Shown in pieces: positions 1 through 6,692 of a DNA stretch of 9,616 nt. Positions within the stretch are counted from its first letter, which is position 1. Each line of letters begins with the position of its first letter. A program made the position numbers and the translations under genes. Below the pieces are notes generated by a model. That model did not search any database. It was not told where the DNA came from and saw only the letters and a list, made by a program, of their open reading frames with translations. Location of the stretch: the NCBI GenBank assembly GCA_913774795.1, contig CAJYIL010000477.1, positions 1 to 9,616 on the forward strand, in the 5' to 3' direction. The DNA comes from Pseudobdellovibrionaceae bacterium (GTDB lineage Bacteria; Bdellovibrionota; Bdellovibrionia; Bdellovibrionales; JAMPXM01).

Positions 1-90
1 CGCAAGGTTGTTCAGGATAAGCCAACCAATTCCGAGCAGGAATACGATGCTGAAGGTGGCGAGGACGAAATTCTTAAGAGCATCACGCAT
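1..90 (-). CDS. Membrane protein of unknown function, N-terminal fragment
   Basis: Only the first 30 codons are inside the window; the gene continues beyond base 1. Read on the minus strand from the ATG at 90, the peptide begins MRDALKNF and then runs into a hydrophobic stretch (about residues 9 to 27, rich in V, L, F, I and G) ending in WLILNNLA. This looks like a membrane anchor or an uncleaved signal segment. An in-frame TAG lies one codon upstream of the ATG, so this start is well fixed, although no strong ribosome binding site is visible. The gene is divergent from the SUF operon and shares its 164-bp upstream region, so its promoter may overlap the inverted repeat there. The function cannot be named from 30 residues. 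Confidence 0.6.
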   Translation of the reverse strand, partial: MRDALKNFVLATFSIVFLLGIGWLILNNLA

Positions 91-142
91 AGGCTAAGTA
101 CCTGGCTTTTCGGGAGATTCTCTGAACTCAGCGGTTCAGTGA

Positions 143-187
143 GGGTCGAGTTAAATACGATCTTTTTTGTCGTATTTGAATTGACCC
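143..187. promoter_or_regulatory. Long inverted repeat, candidate operator of the SUF regulator
   Basis: The arms 143-160 and 170-187 match at 15 of 18 positions around a 9-base T-rich centre. The inner arms are perfect (AAATACGA, nine bases, TCGTATTT; 153-177) and the outer ends are perfect (GGGTC/GACCC). The inner palindrome spans 25 bp, the size of known IscR-type operators, though its bases do not match the E. coli IscR consensus. It lies directly in front of the Rrf2-family gene and covers a likely -35 box. The inference is an autoregulatory site sensing iron-sulfur supply. It is unlikely to be a terminator: no gene ends here and no T-run follows the right arm. A hairpin role in RNA is possible if transcription from elsewhere crosses it. 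Confidence 0.6.
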
Positions 188-210
188 AGCGGGCGATTCT
201 CGTTTAGTTT
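181..210 (+). promoter_or_regulatory. Putative SUF operon promoter
   Basis: TTGACC at 181-186 resembles a sigma-70 -35 box (5 of 6). With an 18-base spacer, TAGTTT at 205-210 would be a weak -10 (3 of 6). Transcription would start near 217, giving a leader of about 40 bases before the ATG at 255. The right arm of the inverted repeat overlaps the -35 box, which would suit repression by a bound regulator. A weak divergent promoter can also be drawn on the minus strand (TTCAAA, complement of 175-180; 17-base spacer; TATTTA, complement of 152-157) for the gene at 1-90. Confidence 0.4.
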
Positions 211-254
211 TCAGTGCTTTCTCAATACGGGTTTTTGTAACGGGCGAGGCGCCG

Positions 255-734
255 ATGAACAAGATAAATCGCAAGCTTGAATACGCTTTGATTGGCTTGA
301 AGCACATGCGCGCCAAAGCGCCCGGTGAACTGACATCGGTGAAAGAGTTGGCGTCGGCATATGGTGTTCCTTTCGATGCCGCCTCGCGCGTGATGCAGGT
401 TCTCGCACAAAAGGGCGTTCTGATTTCGGAGCAAGGCGCGCACGGCGGCTACATGATCGGCCGCGATCTCGCGCGTTTGTCGTACGCGGAGTTGAGCGAG
501 ATTTTGCTCGGCAAAGTCGCGATCGCTCGCTGCATCGGCGATTCAGCAGATGAAGGCGCCTGTGAGATGCGCGGGAGCTGCAACATCGTGACTCCGGTTC
601 AGATGCTCAATCGCAAGATCAATGAATTCTACCGCGGTCTTTCGGTCGCGGAATTGTTGGGTGTTCCGTCTTCGAAAAAGAAGCGCGAGCCTGAGATGCC
701 CCAACAAAATTTTGAAGCAGAGGCTGAGGCATGA
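255..734 (+). CDS. Rrf2/IscR-family Fe-S-responsive regulator of the SUF operon
   Basis: This 159-residue protein is the usual Rrf2 length. A winged helix-turn-helix covers about residues 5-70, with the recognition region TSVKELASAYGVPFDAASRV and the wing GAHGGYMIGR, typical of the family. Three cysteines (C93, C103, C109; spacing C-X9-C-X5-C) sit where IscR and other Rrf2 sensors hold a [2Fe-2S] cluster. The histidine IscR uses three residues after its last cysteine is not present here (V112), so the fourth ligand would differ. The tail (141-159) is first basic, then acidic, and probably disordered. The ATG at 255 follows a GCGAGG stretch. The stop overlaps the sufB start (ATGA). As first gene of the operon it probably represses or tunes sufBCDS according to cluster supply, binding the inverted repeat at 143-187. 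The family is certain; the ligand and the sign of regulation are inferred. Confidence 0.93.
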   Translation: MNKINRKLEYALIGLKHMRAKAPGELTSVKELASAYGVPFDAASRVMQVLAQKGVLISEQGAHGGYMIGRDLARLSYAELSEILLGKVAIARCIGDSADEGACEMRGSCNIVTPVQMLNRKINEFYRGLSVAELLGVPSSKKKREPEMPQQNFEAEAEA

Positions 735-2185
735 GCTCCGATAAATTGACAACCGAAGGTCTCACCACGCAGATCGATCAAGGCTACAAATATGGCTTCG
801 TCACCGAGATCGAAACCGAGCAAGTTCCGCGCGGCTTGAACGAAGACATCATCCGCCTCATTTCTTCGAAGAAGAACGAACCGGAGTGGATGCTTGAGTA
901 CAGGTTAAAAGCTTACCGCCACTGGCTCACGATGACCGAGCCGACGTGGGCGAACGTGTCGTATCCAAAGATCGACTTCAACGACATCGTCTATTACTCG
1001 GCACCCAAAAAGCAGAGCGAAAAAAAGTCGCTCGACGAGATCGATCCTGAACTTCTCAAGACCTTTGAACGTCTCGGTATTCCGCTCGGCGAGCAAAAAC
1101 GCATCAGCGGTGTCGCGATGGACGTCGTCTTCGACTCGGTTTCGATCGGCACGACTCACCAAAAAGATCTCGAAAAAGTCGGTGTTATTTTCTGTTCGAT
1201 CTCCGAAGCTGTGCATAAGCACCCGGAGCTCGTTCGCAAGTATCTCTCCTCGGTTGTTCCGGTGAGCGATAACTACTACGCCGCCCTCAACGCCGCCGTC
1301 TTTACCGACGGGTCTTTCGTTTACGTCCCGAAGGGCGTTCGTTGCCCGATCGATCTGTCGACGTACTTCCGTATCAACGCGAGCGAGACGGGTCAGTTCG
1401 AGAGAACCCTCATTGTCGCCGATGAAGGTTCGTTCGTGAATTACCTTGAAGGTTGCACGGCCCCTCAGCGCGACGAAAACCAACTGCACGCCGCGGTCGT
1501 TGAACTCATTGCCCTCGATGATGCCGAGATCAAATACTCGACCGTTCAGAACTGGTATACGGGCGATAAAGAAGGCCGGGGCGGAATTTATAACTTCGTC
1601 ACCAAGCGCGGCACTTGTAAGGGTGCGCGCTCGAAGATCTCCTGGACGCAAGTGGAATCGGGCTCGGCGATCACCTGGAAGTATCCGTCGTGCATTTTGC
1701 TCGGTGAAGGTTCGCAAGGTGCGTTCTATTCGGTCGCGCTCACGCACGACAAAATGCAGGCCGATACCGGCACGAAGATGATCCATATCGGTAAGAACAC
1801 GCGTTCGACGATTATCTCAAAAGGGATTTCGACCGGAGAATCTCGCAATACCTACCGCGGTCAGGTGAAGGTGATGCCGTCAGCCGTGGGCGCGCGCAAC
1901 TACTCGCAGTGTGACTCGATGCTGGTCGGCGATAAGTCGAACGCGACGACGGTGCCGTACATCGAAGTGAAAAACGACACGGCGGTCTTAGAGCATGAGG
2001 CGACGACCTCGCGAATCTCCGAAGATCAATTGTTCTACTTAAAATCTCGCGGACTCGATACCGAGTCGTCGATCTCGATGCTCGTCAACGGCTTTTGCAA
2101 AGATGTCTTTAAGCAATTGCCGCTCGAGTTCTCGGTCGAAGCCGTGAAGCTGATTGAAATGAAACTGGAGAATAGCGTTGGCTAA
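731..2185 (+). CDS. sufB: Fe-S cluster scaffold protein SufB
   Basis: At 484 residues this is a full-length SufB, the scaffold subunit of the cytoplasmic SufBC2D complex on which sulfur and iron are assembled into nascent clusters. The beta-helical core carries family blocks such as YVPKGVRCPIDLSTYFRIN (about 198-216) and YLEGCTAPQRDENQLHAAVV (about 238-256). Residues aligned by eye with those needed in E. coli SufB are present: C394 in YSQCDSML (E. coli C405), E423 in EHEATTS (E. coli E434) and C242 in GCTAP (E. coli C254). The C-terminal part FCKDVFKQLPLEF is the usual SufC-contact region. The start ATG overlaps the regulator stop, with AGAGG at 719-723 seven bases upstream. No truncation or frameshift is visible. 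Confidence 0.98.
   Translation: MSSDKLTTEGLTTQIDQGYKYGFVTEIETEQVPRGLNEDIIRLISSKKNEPEWMLEYRLKAYRHWLTMTEPTWANVSYPKIDFNDIVYYSAPKKQSEKKSLDEIDPELLKTFERLGIPLGEQKRISGVAMDVVFDSVSIGTTHQKDLEKVGVIFCSISEAVHKHPELVRKYLSSVVPVSDNYYAALNAAVFTDGSFVYVPKGVRCPIDLSTYFRINASETGQFERTLIVADEGSFVNYLEGCTAPQRDENQLHAAVVELIALDDAEIKYSTVQNWYTGDKEGRGGIYNFVTKRGTCKGARSKISWTQVESGSAITWKYPSCILLGEGSQGAFYSVALTHDKMQADTGTKMIHIGKNTRSTIISKGISTGESRNTYRGQVKVMPSAVGARNYSQCDSMLVGDKSNATTVPYIEVKNDTAVLEHEATTSRISEDQLFYLKSRGLDTESSISMLVNGFCKDVFKQLPLEFSVEAVKLIEMKLENSVG
2167..2180 (+). promoter_or_regulatory. Ribosome binding site fixing a TTG start for sufC
   Basis: GGAG at 2167-2170 lies seven bases before the TTG at 2178-2180, inside the end of sufB. 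No ATG or GTG is placed to give the conserved N-terminus ANLLEITNLHA, so TTG is the best start. The two genes then overlap by 8 bases. Confidence 0.75.
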
Positions 2186-2939
2186 CTTGTTAGAAATCAC
2201 GAATCTGCACGCAAACGTTGATGGCAAACCGGTGTTAAAGGGTTTGAATCTCAAAGTTGAACCGGGATCAGTTCACGCGATCATGGGCCCGAACGGCGCC
2301 GGCAAATCGACACTCTCGAAAGTGATCGCCGGTCACCCGGCCTACGAAGTCACTGAAGGCTCGATGAAGTTCGAGGTGAACTTCAAGATGAAAGACCTCC
2401 TCGAGATGGAGCCGGATGAACGCGCGCGTGACGGCGTTTTTATGGCGTTCCAGTATCCGGTCGAAGTCCCAGGTGTTTCGAACGAGACTTTCTTGAGAAC
2501 CTCGTTCAATTCGATCTCGAAAGCGCAAGGCGCTGAGGAGATGAATGAAGAGCAGTTCCGCAAGTTTCTTCAGAAGAAGATGGAGCTCGTTTCGATGGAT
2601 CCCAAGTTCCTCGATCGCGCCGTCAACACAGGCTTTTCGGGCGGCGAAAAGAAGAGAAACGAAATCCTCCAGATGGCTGTCTTATCGCCGCGCTTAGCGA
2701 TTCTCGATGAAACTGATTCGGGTCTCGATATCGACGCGCTCCGAATCGTCGCTGACGGCGTAAACAAGTTGAAGTCGCCTGACAACGCCGTGGTGTTGAT
2801 CACTCACTATCAGCGATTGCTCGATTACATCGTGCCTGACTTCGTTCATGTTTTGGCCGACGGCAAAATCATCGAGACGGGTGATAAATCTTTGGCTTTG
2901 AAGCTCGAAGAAAAAGGCTACGACTGGTTGTTGCAATGA
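2178..2939 (+). CDS. sufC: Fe-S assembly ATPase SufC
   Basis: SufC is the ABC-type ATPase of the SufBC2D complex; ATP binding drives the SufB-SufD rearrangement needed for cluster assembly. It is soluble and not a transporter. The 253 residues contain Walker A GPNGAGKST (37-45), the Q-loop FQYPVEVPGVS (Q92), the signature FSGGEKKRNEILQ (153-165), Walker B AILDE with catalytic E178 followed by TDSGLD (D-loop), and the switch histidine H210. The EKKRNEILQMA context after the signature and the TDSGLD segment separate SufC from ordinary transporter ATPases. It starts at a TTG overlapping the sufB stop, and its own stop overlaps the sufD ATG (ATGA), so translation is probably coupled, supporting balanced subunit levels. 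Confidence 0.97.
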   Translation: MANLLEITNLHANVDGKPVLKGLNLKVEPGSVHAIMGPNGAGKSTLSKVIAGHPAYEVTEGSMKFEVNFKMKDLLEMEPDERARDGVFMAFQYPVEVPGVSNETFLRTSFNSISKAQGAEEMNEEQFRKFLQKKMELVSMDPKFLDRAVNTGFSGGEKKRNEILQMAVLSPRLAILDETDSGLDIDALRIVADGVNKLKSPDNAVVLITHYQRLLDYIVPDFVHVLADGKIIETGDKSLALKLEEKGYDWLLQ

Positions 2940-4294
2940 GTTTGTCTGGTGTTGAACAAATGCAGCCGGCTCTTGAGGCCCTTGCGTCTTCGCGCGCGGT
3001 TCCTGATTGGTTGCTCGACTTGCGCGAAGCGGGCTCTAAAGCCGTCTTGCGCGACGGGTTGCCAACTCGCTCGATGGAGTCTTGGAAGTACACGAACCTT
3101 TCGCCACTCCTCGAAGGCACGTGGGAAGTGGCCGAGGATTTCGCGTCTGACGAACTTCCTCCGCGCACGCAATTCCCGTCGTGGATGAGCGCCTCGTCGG
3201 GCGAAGTCGGTTTATTGAACGGCGTTTTGGTATCGGAGTGGACACGTGTTCCGGCGCGCGTTCGGGTTTGCACGTCGGTGCAACTTGAATCCTCGCCGGT
3301 TCGGGTATCGTCGGCGAATGGCTTCGTCGGCTCAGGTCTTTCGGCCTCTCGCGTTTGGTCGCCGATCTCTGGAACACCTGAAAAGCACATCGCTCAGCTG
3401 TCTTTGAATGCGGCGTTCATGCGTGACCTCATCGTCATCGATTTTGAGCCCGGCACGGTGATGCGCGAGCCTCTGGTGATTTCTTCGTTCGCCTTCGGCA
3501 CCGAGTCTTTGACAAAATGGTCGGCGGTCGCTCCTCGCGTGATCGTCAATGTGCCAGTGGGTTGCGAAGTCGCGATTGTTGAGATGGCAGCCGGAGAAGG
3601 TCGCACGGTCGCGATGCCGGTTACCCACATCAACGTGGCTAAAGGCTCTCGCGTTTCGCACGCGCGCTTTAACCTCACGCAAGATTCAGGCGTGCAGCTT
3701 GGCTATACGCAGATCGCTCTCGCACGTGATGCTTTCTGCGAAACATATCAGTTCTCTCTCGGTGGCCGCATCTCGCGCGAAGATCTCGAAATTCGCTTAA
3801 ATGAATCAGGCTCTGAAGCTGTGCTTGATGGTCTTTACCTCGCCGACGGTCGTCGTCATGTCGACCACTCGACAAGCGTGGAGCACGTAGCTCCGCACAC
3901 TTTGAGTTCGCAACTCTACAAGGGCATCTTGAACGACGAATCGCGAGCGGTCTTTAACGGTCGCGTGCGCATTCACAAAGATGCGCAGCAAGTAAATGCA
4001 GCCCAACTCAACAACAACCTGCTTTTGAGCAAACGCGCCGAAGTCGATACCAAACCTGAACTTGAGATCGATGCCGACGACGTCAAAGCTTCGCACGGAG
4101 CTACCATCGGTCAAATTGATCCGGAGCATGTGTTTTACCTTCGCGCACGCGCGATCCCCGAAGCCGAAGCCGTCAAAATGCTCGCAAACGGCTTTGCCCA
4201 AGACATCGCCTTCCGCATCCGCAACGAGGCGATTCGCGCAGGCGCCGAGAAGATTGTCGCCACAAAACTGGGAGGCACTCGTGCGCAAGTTTGA
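2936..4294 (+). CDS. sufD: Fe-S assembly scaffold partner SufD
   Basis: SufD is the SufB paralogue that completes the SufBC2D complex and is linked in E. coli to iron entry and to cluster formation at the SufB-SufD interface. The 452-residue product has the typical helical N-terminus with PTRSMESWKYTNLSPLL (about 43-59), a beta-helix middle, and the SufBD core near the C-terminus: DGLYLADGRRHVDHST, YKGILNDESRAVFNGR, then ASHGATIGQIDPEHVFYLRARAI. H387 of SHGAT corresponds to the functionally important E. coli H360. The residue two before it is alanine (A385), where E. coli SufD has cysteine (C358). There is no strong ribosome binding site before the ATG, which overlaps the sufC stop, so expression probably depends on coupling. 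The end overlaps sufS by 14 bases. Confidence 0.96.
   Translation: MSLSGVEQMQPALEALASSRAVPDWLLDLREAGSKAVLRDGLPTRSMESWKYTNLSPLLEGTWEVAEDFASDELPPRTQFPSWMSASSGEVGLLNGVLVSEWTRVPARVRVCTSVQLESSPVRVSSANGFVGSGLSASRVWSPISGTPEKHIAQLSLNAAFMRDLIVIDFEPGTVMREPLVISSFAFGTESLTKWSAVAPRVIVNVPVGCEVAIVEMAAGEGRTVAMPVTHINVAKGSRVSHARFNLTQDSGVQLGYTQIALARDAFCETYQFSLGGRISREDLEIRLNESGSEAVLDGLYLADGRRHVDHSTSVEHVAPHTLSSQLYKGILNDESRAVFNGRVRIHKDAQQVNAAQLNNNLLLSKRAEVDTKPELEIDADDVKASHGATIGQIDPEHVFYLRARAIPEAEAVKMLANGFAQDIAFRIRNEAIRAGAEKIVATKLGGTRAQV
4270..4283 (+). promoter_or_regulatory. Strong ribosome binding site and GTG start of sufS
   Basis: GGGAGG at 4270-4275 is followed after five bases by GTG at 4281-4283, inside the sufD 3' end. 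It is the strongest such site in the operon and could give sufS translation independent of the upstream genes. Confidence 0.75.
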
Positions 4295-5501
4295 CGTGGC
4301 TTCTATTCGCGCCGATTTTCCGATCCTCGAGCGTCAAGTTCGCGGCAAGCCGCTGATCTATCTCGATAACGGCGCTTCGACGTTAAAGCCTCTGGTTGTG
4401 ATCGACCGTATCTCAAAATACTACCGAGAAGAGTCGTCGAACGTTCACCGCGGAGCTCACTTCCTTGCGGAGCAAGGAACAGTTTTCTTCGAGCAAGCGC
4501 GTGAAAGCGTTCGTCGTTTCCTCAACGCGGCTCAACACGAAGAGATCATCTTCACCCGTGGAACAACTGAGTCCGTGAATCTCGTCGCGCAGGCATGGGG
4601 CGAAGTTGCGCTCCAGCCCGGTGACGAAATCATTTTAAGCGAACTTGAGCATCACTCGAATATCGTGCCTTGGCAGATCATCGCGGCTCGCAAAAAGGCG
4701 ATCATTCGCGTGATCCCGATCGATGCGAACGGCGATCTTGATTTCGAAGCGTTCACGAAACTCTTGAGCCCGCGCACGAAGATGATGTCGATCACTGCGA
4801 CATCGAACGTGCTCGGTTCGATCGTTGACGTCAAAAAATTCATCGCGGCCGCTCACGCGGTCGGAGCCCTTGCGTTTATCGATGCGGCCCAAGCGGTTTC
4901 GAATCAACCGATTGATGTCAAAGCGTGGGACGCCGACTTCTTGGCGTTTTCGGGCCACAAGCTGTTTGCACCCTACGGAATCGGCGCGCTTTACGGAAAA
5001 ATGGCGCTCCTCGAAAAGATGGATCCGTATCAGGGTGGCGGCAGCATGATCTCCGAAGTCACCTGGGAGAAAACGACGTGGGCGGCGGTTCCGCACAAGT
5101 TTGAAGCGGGGACACCGAGCATCGCCGACGCTGTCGGTCTCGACATGGCGATTCGCTACGTAGAAGACCTTGGGTTTGAGCAAATTCAAGCGCACAAGCA
5201 TTCACTTCTCGAGCATGCTCTCAAAGTTTTGCCTGAAGTGCCGGGTCTCAAGATTCTGGGTTCACCAAAGAAACAAACATCGATCGTTTCGTTCACGATG
5301 GCCGGCGCTCATCCGTCAGATGTCGGAGCGTTGATCGATCAACAAGGTGTCGCGATTCGCGCCGGTCACCACTGTTGCCAGCCCCTTATGCGCGCGCTTG
5401 GTGTGCCGGCGACGGCGCGAGCGAGTTTTTCGATTTACAACACAATGGCCGAGATCGACGTGCTGAAGACCAGCTTGATCAAAGCCGCGGAGTTCTTCTG
5501 A
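4281..5501 (+). CDS. sufS: SufS-type cysteine desulfurase
   Basis: SufS is a PLP-dependent enzyme that converts L-cysteine to L-alanine and a protein-bound persulfide, supplying sulfur to SufBCD. From the GTG at 4281 the product is 406 residues, the normal class II desulfurase length, starting MRKFDVASIRADFPILER. The PLP lysine is K227 in FSGHKLFAPYGIGALYG; D201 in IDAAQ and the histidines of ELEHHSNIVPW (124-125) line the cofactor site. The catalytic cysteine is C365 in RAGHHCCQPLM, with a second cysteine directly after it. The reading frame is open further upstream within sufD, but GGGAGG at 4270-4275 five bases before the GTG, together with family alignment, fixes this start. The stop TGA shares its last base with the next gene's ATG. 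No sufE or sufU partner lies nearby. Confidence 0.96.
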   Translation: MRKFDVASIRADFPILERQVRGKPLIYLDNGASTLKPLVVIDRISKYYREESSNVHRGAHFLAEQGTVFFEQARESVRRFLNAAQHEEIIFTRGTTESVNLVAQAWGEVALQPGDEIILSELEHHSNIVPWQIIAARKKAIIRVIPIDANGDLDFEAFTKLLSPRTKMMSITATSNVLGSIVDVKKFIAAAHAVGALAFIDAAQAVSNQPIDVKAWDADFLAFSGHKLFAPYGIGALYGKMALLEKMDPYQGGGSMISEVTWEKTTWAAVPHKFEAGTPSIADAVGLDMAIRYVEDLGFEQIQAHKHSLLEHALKVLPEVPGLKILGSPKKQTSIVSFTMAGAHPSDVGALIDQQGVAIRAGHHCCQPLMRALGVPATARASFSIYNTMAEIDVLKTSLIKAAEFF

Positions 5502-6058
5502 TGGACATCATGGTCCGCGTGCAGCCCACGCCAAATCCAAACGCTCTTAAATTCGTCGTCAATGTTCCTGTGAAAAACTCAGGTAAGGCGACATACTCGC
5601 GCCCGAGTGAGGCGATGGGTATTCGCCTCGGCGAAGATCTTTTCATGATCGACGGTGTGAGACAGCTCCACTTCTTCGAGAACGTCGTGACGGTGACTTA
5701 CTCGGACGACACCGATCCCGATACGTTGCGCCTTGAGGTGCAGGCCGTTCTCCAGCGTGATCTTCCTCTTCACGATGCGAACTTCATGATCGAAGCCGAG
5801 AAAAAAGCGGTCGACCGCAGCATGCTTCCACCTGAGATCCAAAAAATCGAGGAGATCCTCGATAACACGGTGAGAATGTATTTGCAGGGAGACGGGGGCG
5901 ACATTCAGGTGATGAAGCTCGACGGTCACACTCTTGAAGTTCGCTACGAGGGGGCTTGCGGAACTTGCCCGAGCTCGACGAGCGCAACACTCGACGCCAT
6001 TCAGGGCATTCTGCAGGAGCAGTTCGACCCTGAGATTCAAGTCGTTCCGATTATGTAG
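5501..6058 (+). CDS. Nfu-type Fe-S carrier (Nfu_N plus NifU C-terminal domain)
   Basis: The 185-residue product has two recognisable parts. Residues 4-92 form an Nfu_N domain (VRVQPTPNPNALKFVVN, LFMIDGVRQLHFFENVVTVTY). Residues about 112-185 form a NifU C-terminal domain with RMYLQGDGGDIQVMKLDG and the cluster-binding C-G-T-C pair, C153 and C156. This is the domain order of mitochondrial NFU1 and some bacterial Nfu proteins, which dimerise to hold a [4Fe-4S] cluster across two CXXC motifs and hand it to target enzymes. The family role is known; delivery for this SUF system is inferred from gene position. The ATG at 5501 overlaps the sufS stop (TGATG) and has GGAG at 5489-5492, eight bases upstream. 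An in-frame ATG at 5510 is an alternative. It is the last gene of the operon. Confidence 0.92.
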   Translation: MDIMVRVQPTPNPNALKFVVNVPVKNSGKATYSRPSEAMGIRLGEDLFMIDGVRQLHFFENVVTVTYSDDTDPDTLRLEVQAVLQRDLPLHDANFMIEAEKKAVDRSMLPPEIQKIEEILDNTVRMYLQGDGGDIQVMKLDGHTLEVRYEGACGTCPSSTSATLDAIQGILQEQFDPEIQVVPIM

Positions 6059-6060
6059 TC

Positions 6061-6678
6061 TTACTCGAACCGGCGATCCGACATCGCCGGTTTACGCTGA
6101 ATCTCCTCGCGCTTCAGCGCGAGTTTCAGATCGATCGTCGACTGATCGATGGTGTTGTACTGAGCGACCTGTCCGACTTTTTCTCCGGCCATTTCACGAT
6201 ACGCGTGAAAAACCACGTGGCTGTTCGAAGACGGCACGTTTGCGACAATGGATGCGGTGACTTGCGAGCCTTCGGCGACAGAACCAAAAACTCCGCGCAA
6301 TGTGCCTGACGAAACGATCGCGCCTTCCGGCAGAACCCATTCGTATTTTACATCGGCCAGATCAACGGTCGCGGTCACGTTCGCCTGAAGAGCGAGCGAC
6401 CCATCGGTTTTTCGACCTTCAACTGATGAAAGAACAATCTGCATATTTCCAGAAGCTTTGTGTTCACTTTGCAGCGACGCCTCTGTGTGACCTTTGAGGA
6501 TGTCGGCTTTCGACGGTGTGGCTGCGAGAGACGAAGACGAAGTTGAATGAGTCGTACCGAAGACCAGCGAGATGACGACGTCATGGTTGTCGGTTAGCCA
6601 AACTCCGCCGACGATCACCGCCGATGTCATGAAGCCACCCATCAACCATTGCAAAAATTCTTTCTGACGTGTCAACAC
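6061..6678 (-). CDS. Membrane-anchored extracytoplasmic protein of unknown function
   Basis: I do not recognise this 205-residue protein. After a short polar start (MLTRQKEF) there is one hydrophobic segment (about residues 9-28), then an S/T-rich stretch around 43-52 that may be a linker. From about 77 to 165 the pattern is alternating beta strands (MQIVLSSVEG, LALQANVTATVDL, VKYEWVLPEGAIVSSG, QVTASIVANV, SHVVFHAYRE), suggesting an immunoglobulin-like beta sandwich. The end is charged. There are no cysteines. The segment most likely anchors it in the inner membrane with the beta domain in the periplasm. The GTG start at 6678 has a strong AAGGAG (complement of 6687-6692) eight bases upstream that overlaps the stop of the lipoprotein gene, so the two genes are co-transcribed and probably coupled. 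It may assist or bind the lipoprotein; that is inference. Confidence 0.75.
   Translation of the reverse strand: MLTRQKEFLQWLMGGFMTSAVIVGGVWLTDNHDVVISLVFGTTHSTSSSSLAATPSKADILKGHTEASLQSEHKASGNMQIVLSSVEGRKTDGSLALQANVTATVDLADVKYEWVLPEGAIVSSGTLRGVFGSVAEGSQVTASIVANVPSSNSHVVFHAYREMAGEKVGQVAQYNTIDQSTIDLKLALKREEIQRKPAMSDRRFE
6068..6092. terminator. Hairpin at convergent gene ends, possible bidirectional terminator
   Basis: AACCGGCGAT (6068-6077) and ATCGCCGGTT (6083-6092) are perfect 10-base complements around a 5-base loop, with a GC-rich core. It starts 9 bases after the nfu stop and lies inside the last ten codons of the minus-strand gene ending at 6061. On the plus strand only three T follow the stem, and the minus strand has no T-run, so it is not a textbook intrinsic terminator. 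It is still the only strong hairpin seen at this convergent junction. Confidence 0.5.
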
Positions 6679-6692
6679 CGCTTCGTCTCCTT
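6676..6692 (-). promoter_or_regulatory. Ribosome binding site and GTG start of the anchored protein gene
   Basis: On the minus strand AAGGAG (complement of 6687-6692) precedes GTG (complement of 6676-6678) by eight bases. It shares two bases with the TAA stop of the lipoprotein gene. A TTG in the next codon is a possible alternative start, but its spacing of 11 bases is less favourable. Confidence 0.75.

Noticed and set aside
121..140. Short inverted repeat CTGAAC/GTTCAG at 122-139 in the divergent intergenic region
   Set aside because: Six-base arms with a six-base loop are too short to support a call without conservation data.
905..1786. A 293-codon open frame on the minus strand inside sufB
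   Set aside because: It is fully antisense to a certain sufB, has low-complexity R/D/E-rich translation, no family likeness and no ribosome site; codon bias in the sense strand explains it.
2869..3390. A 173-codon minus-strand open frame over the sufC/sufD junction
   Set aside because: Antisense shadow of two well-supported genes with no recognisable protein features.
4062..4280. Upstream extension of the sufS frame
   Set aside because: The extension lies within sufD, adds a segment unlike any desulfurase, and a strong GGGAGG site marks the GTG at 4281.
3806..4288. A 160-codon minus-strand open frame inside sufD
   Set aside because: Antisense to conserved SufD core motifs; no independent evidence of coding.
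4635..5201. A 188-codon minus-strand open frame inside sufS
   Set aside because: Antisense to the PLP-binding core of sufS; arginine-rich translation typical of a shadow frame.
5375..5500. Upstream extension of the nfu frame
   Set aside because: It overlaps the sufS active-site region and adds non-family sequence; the ATG at 5501 has its own GGAG site.
5579..6040. A 153-codon minus-strand open frame inside the nfu gene
   Set aside because: Antisense to both Nfu domains and without a plausible start site.
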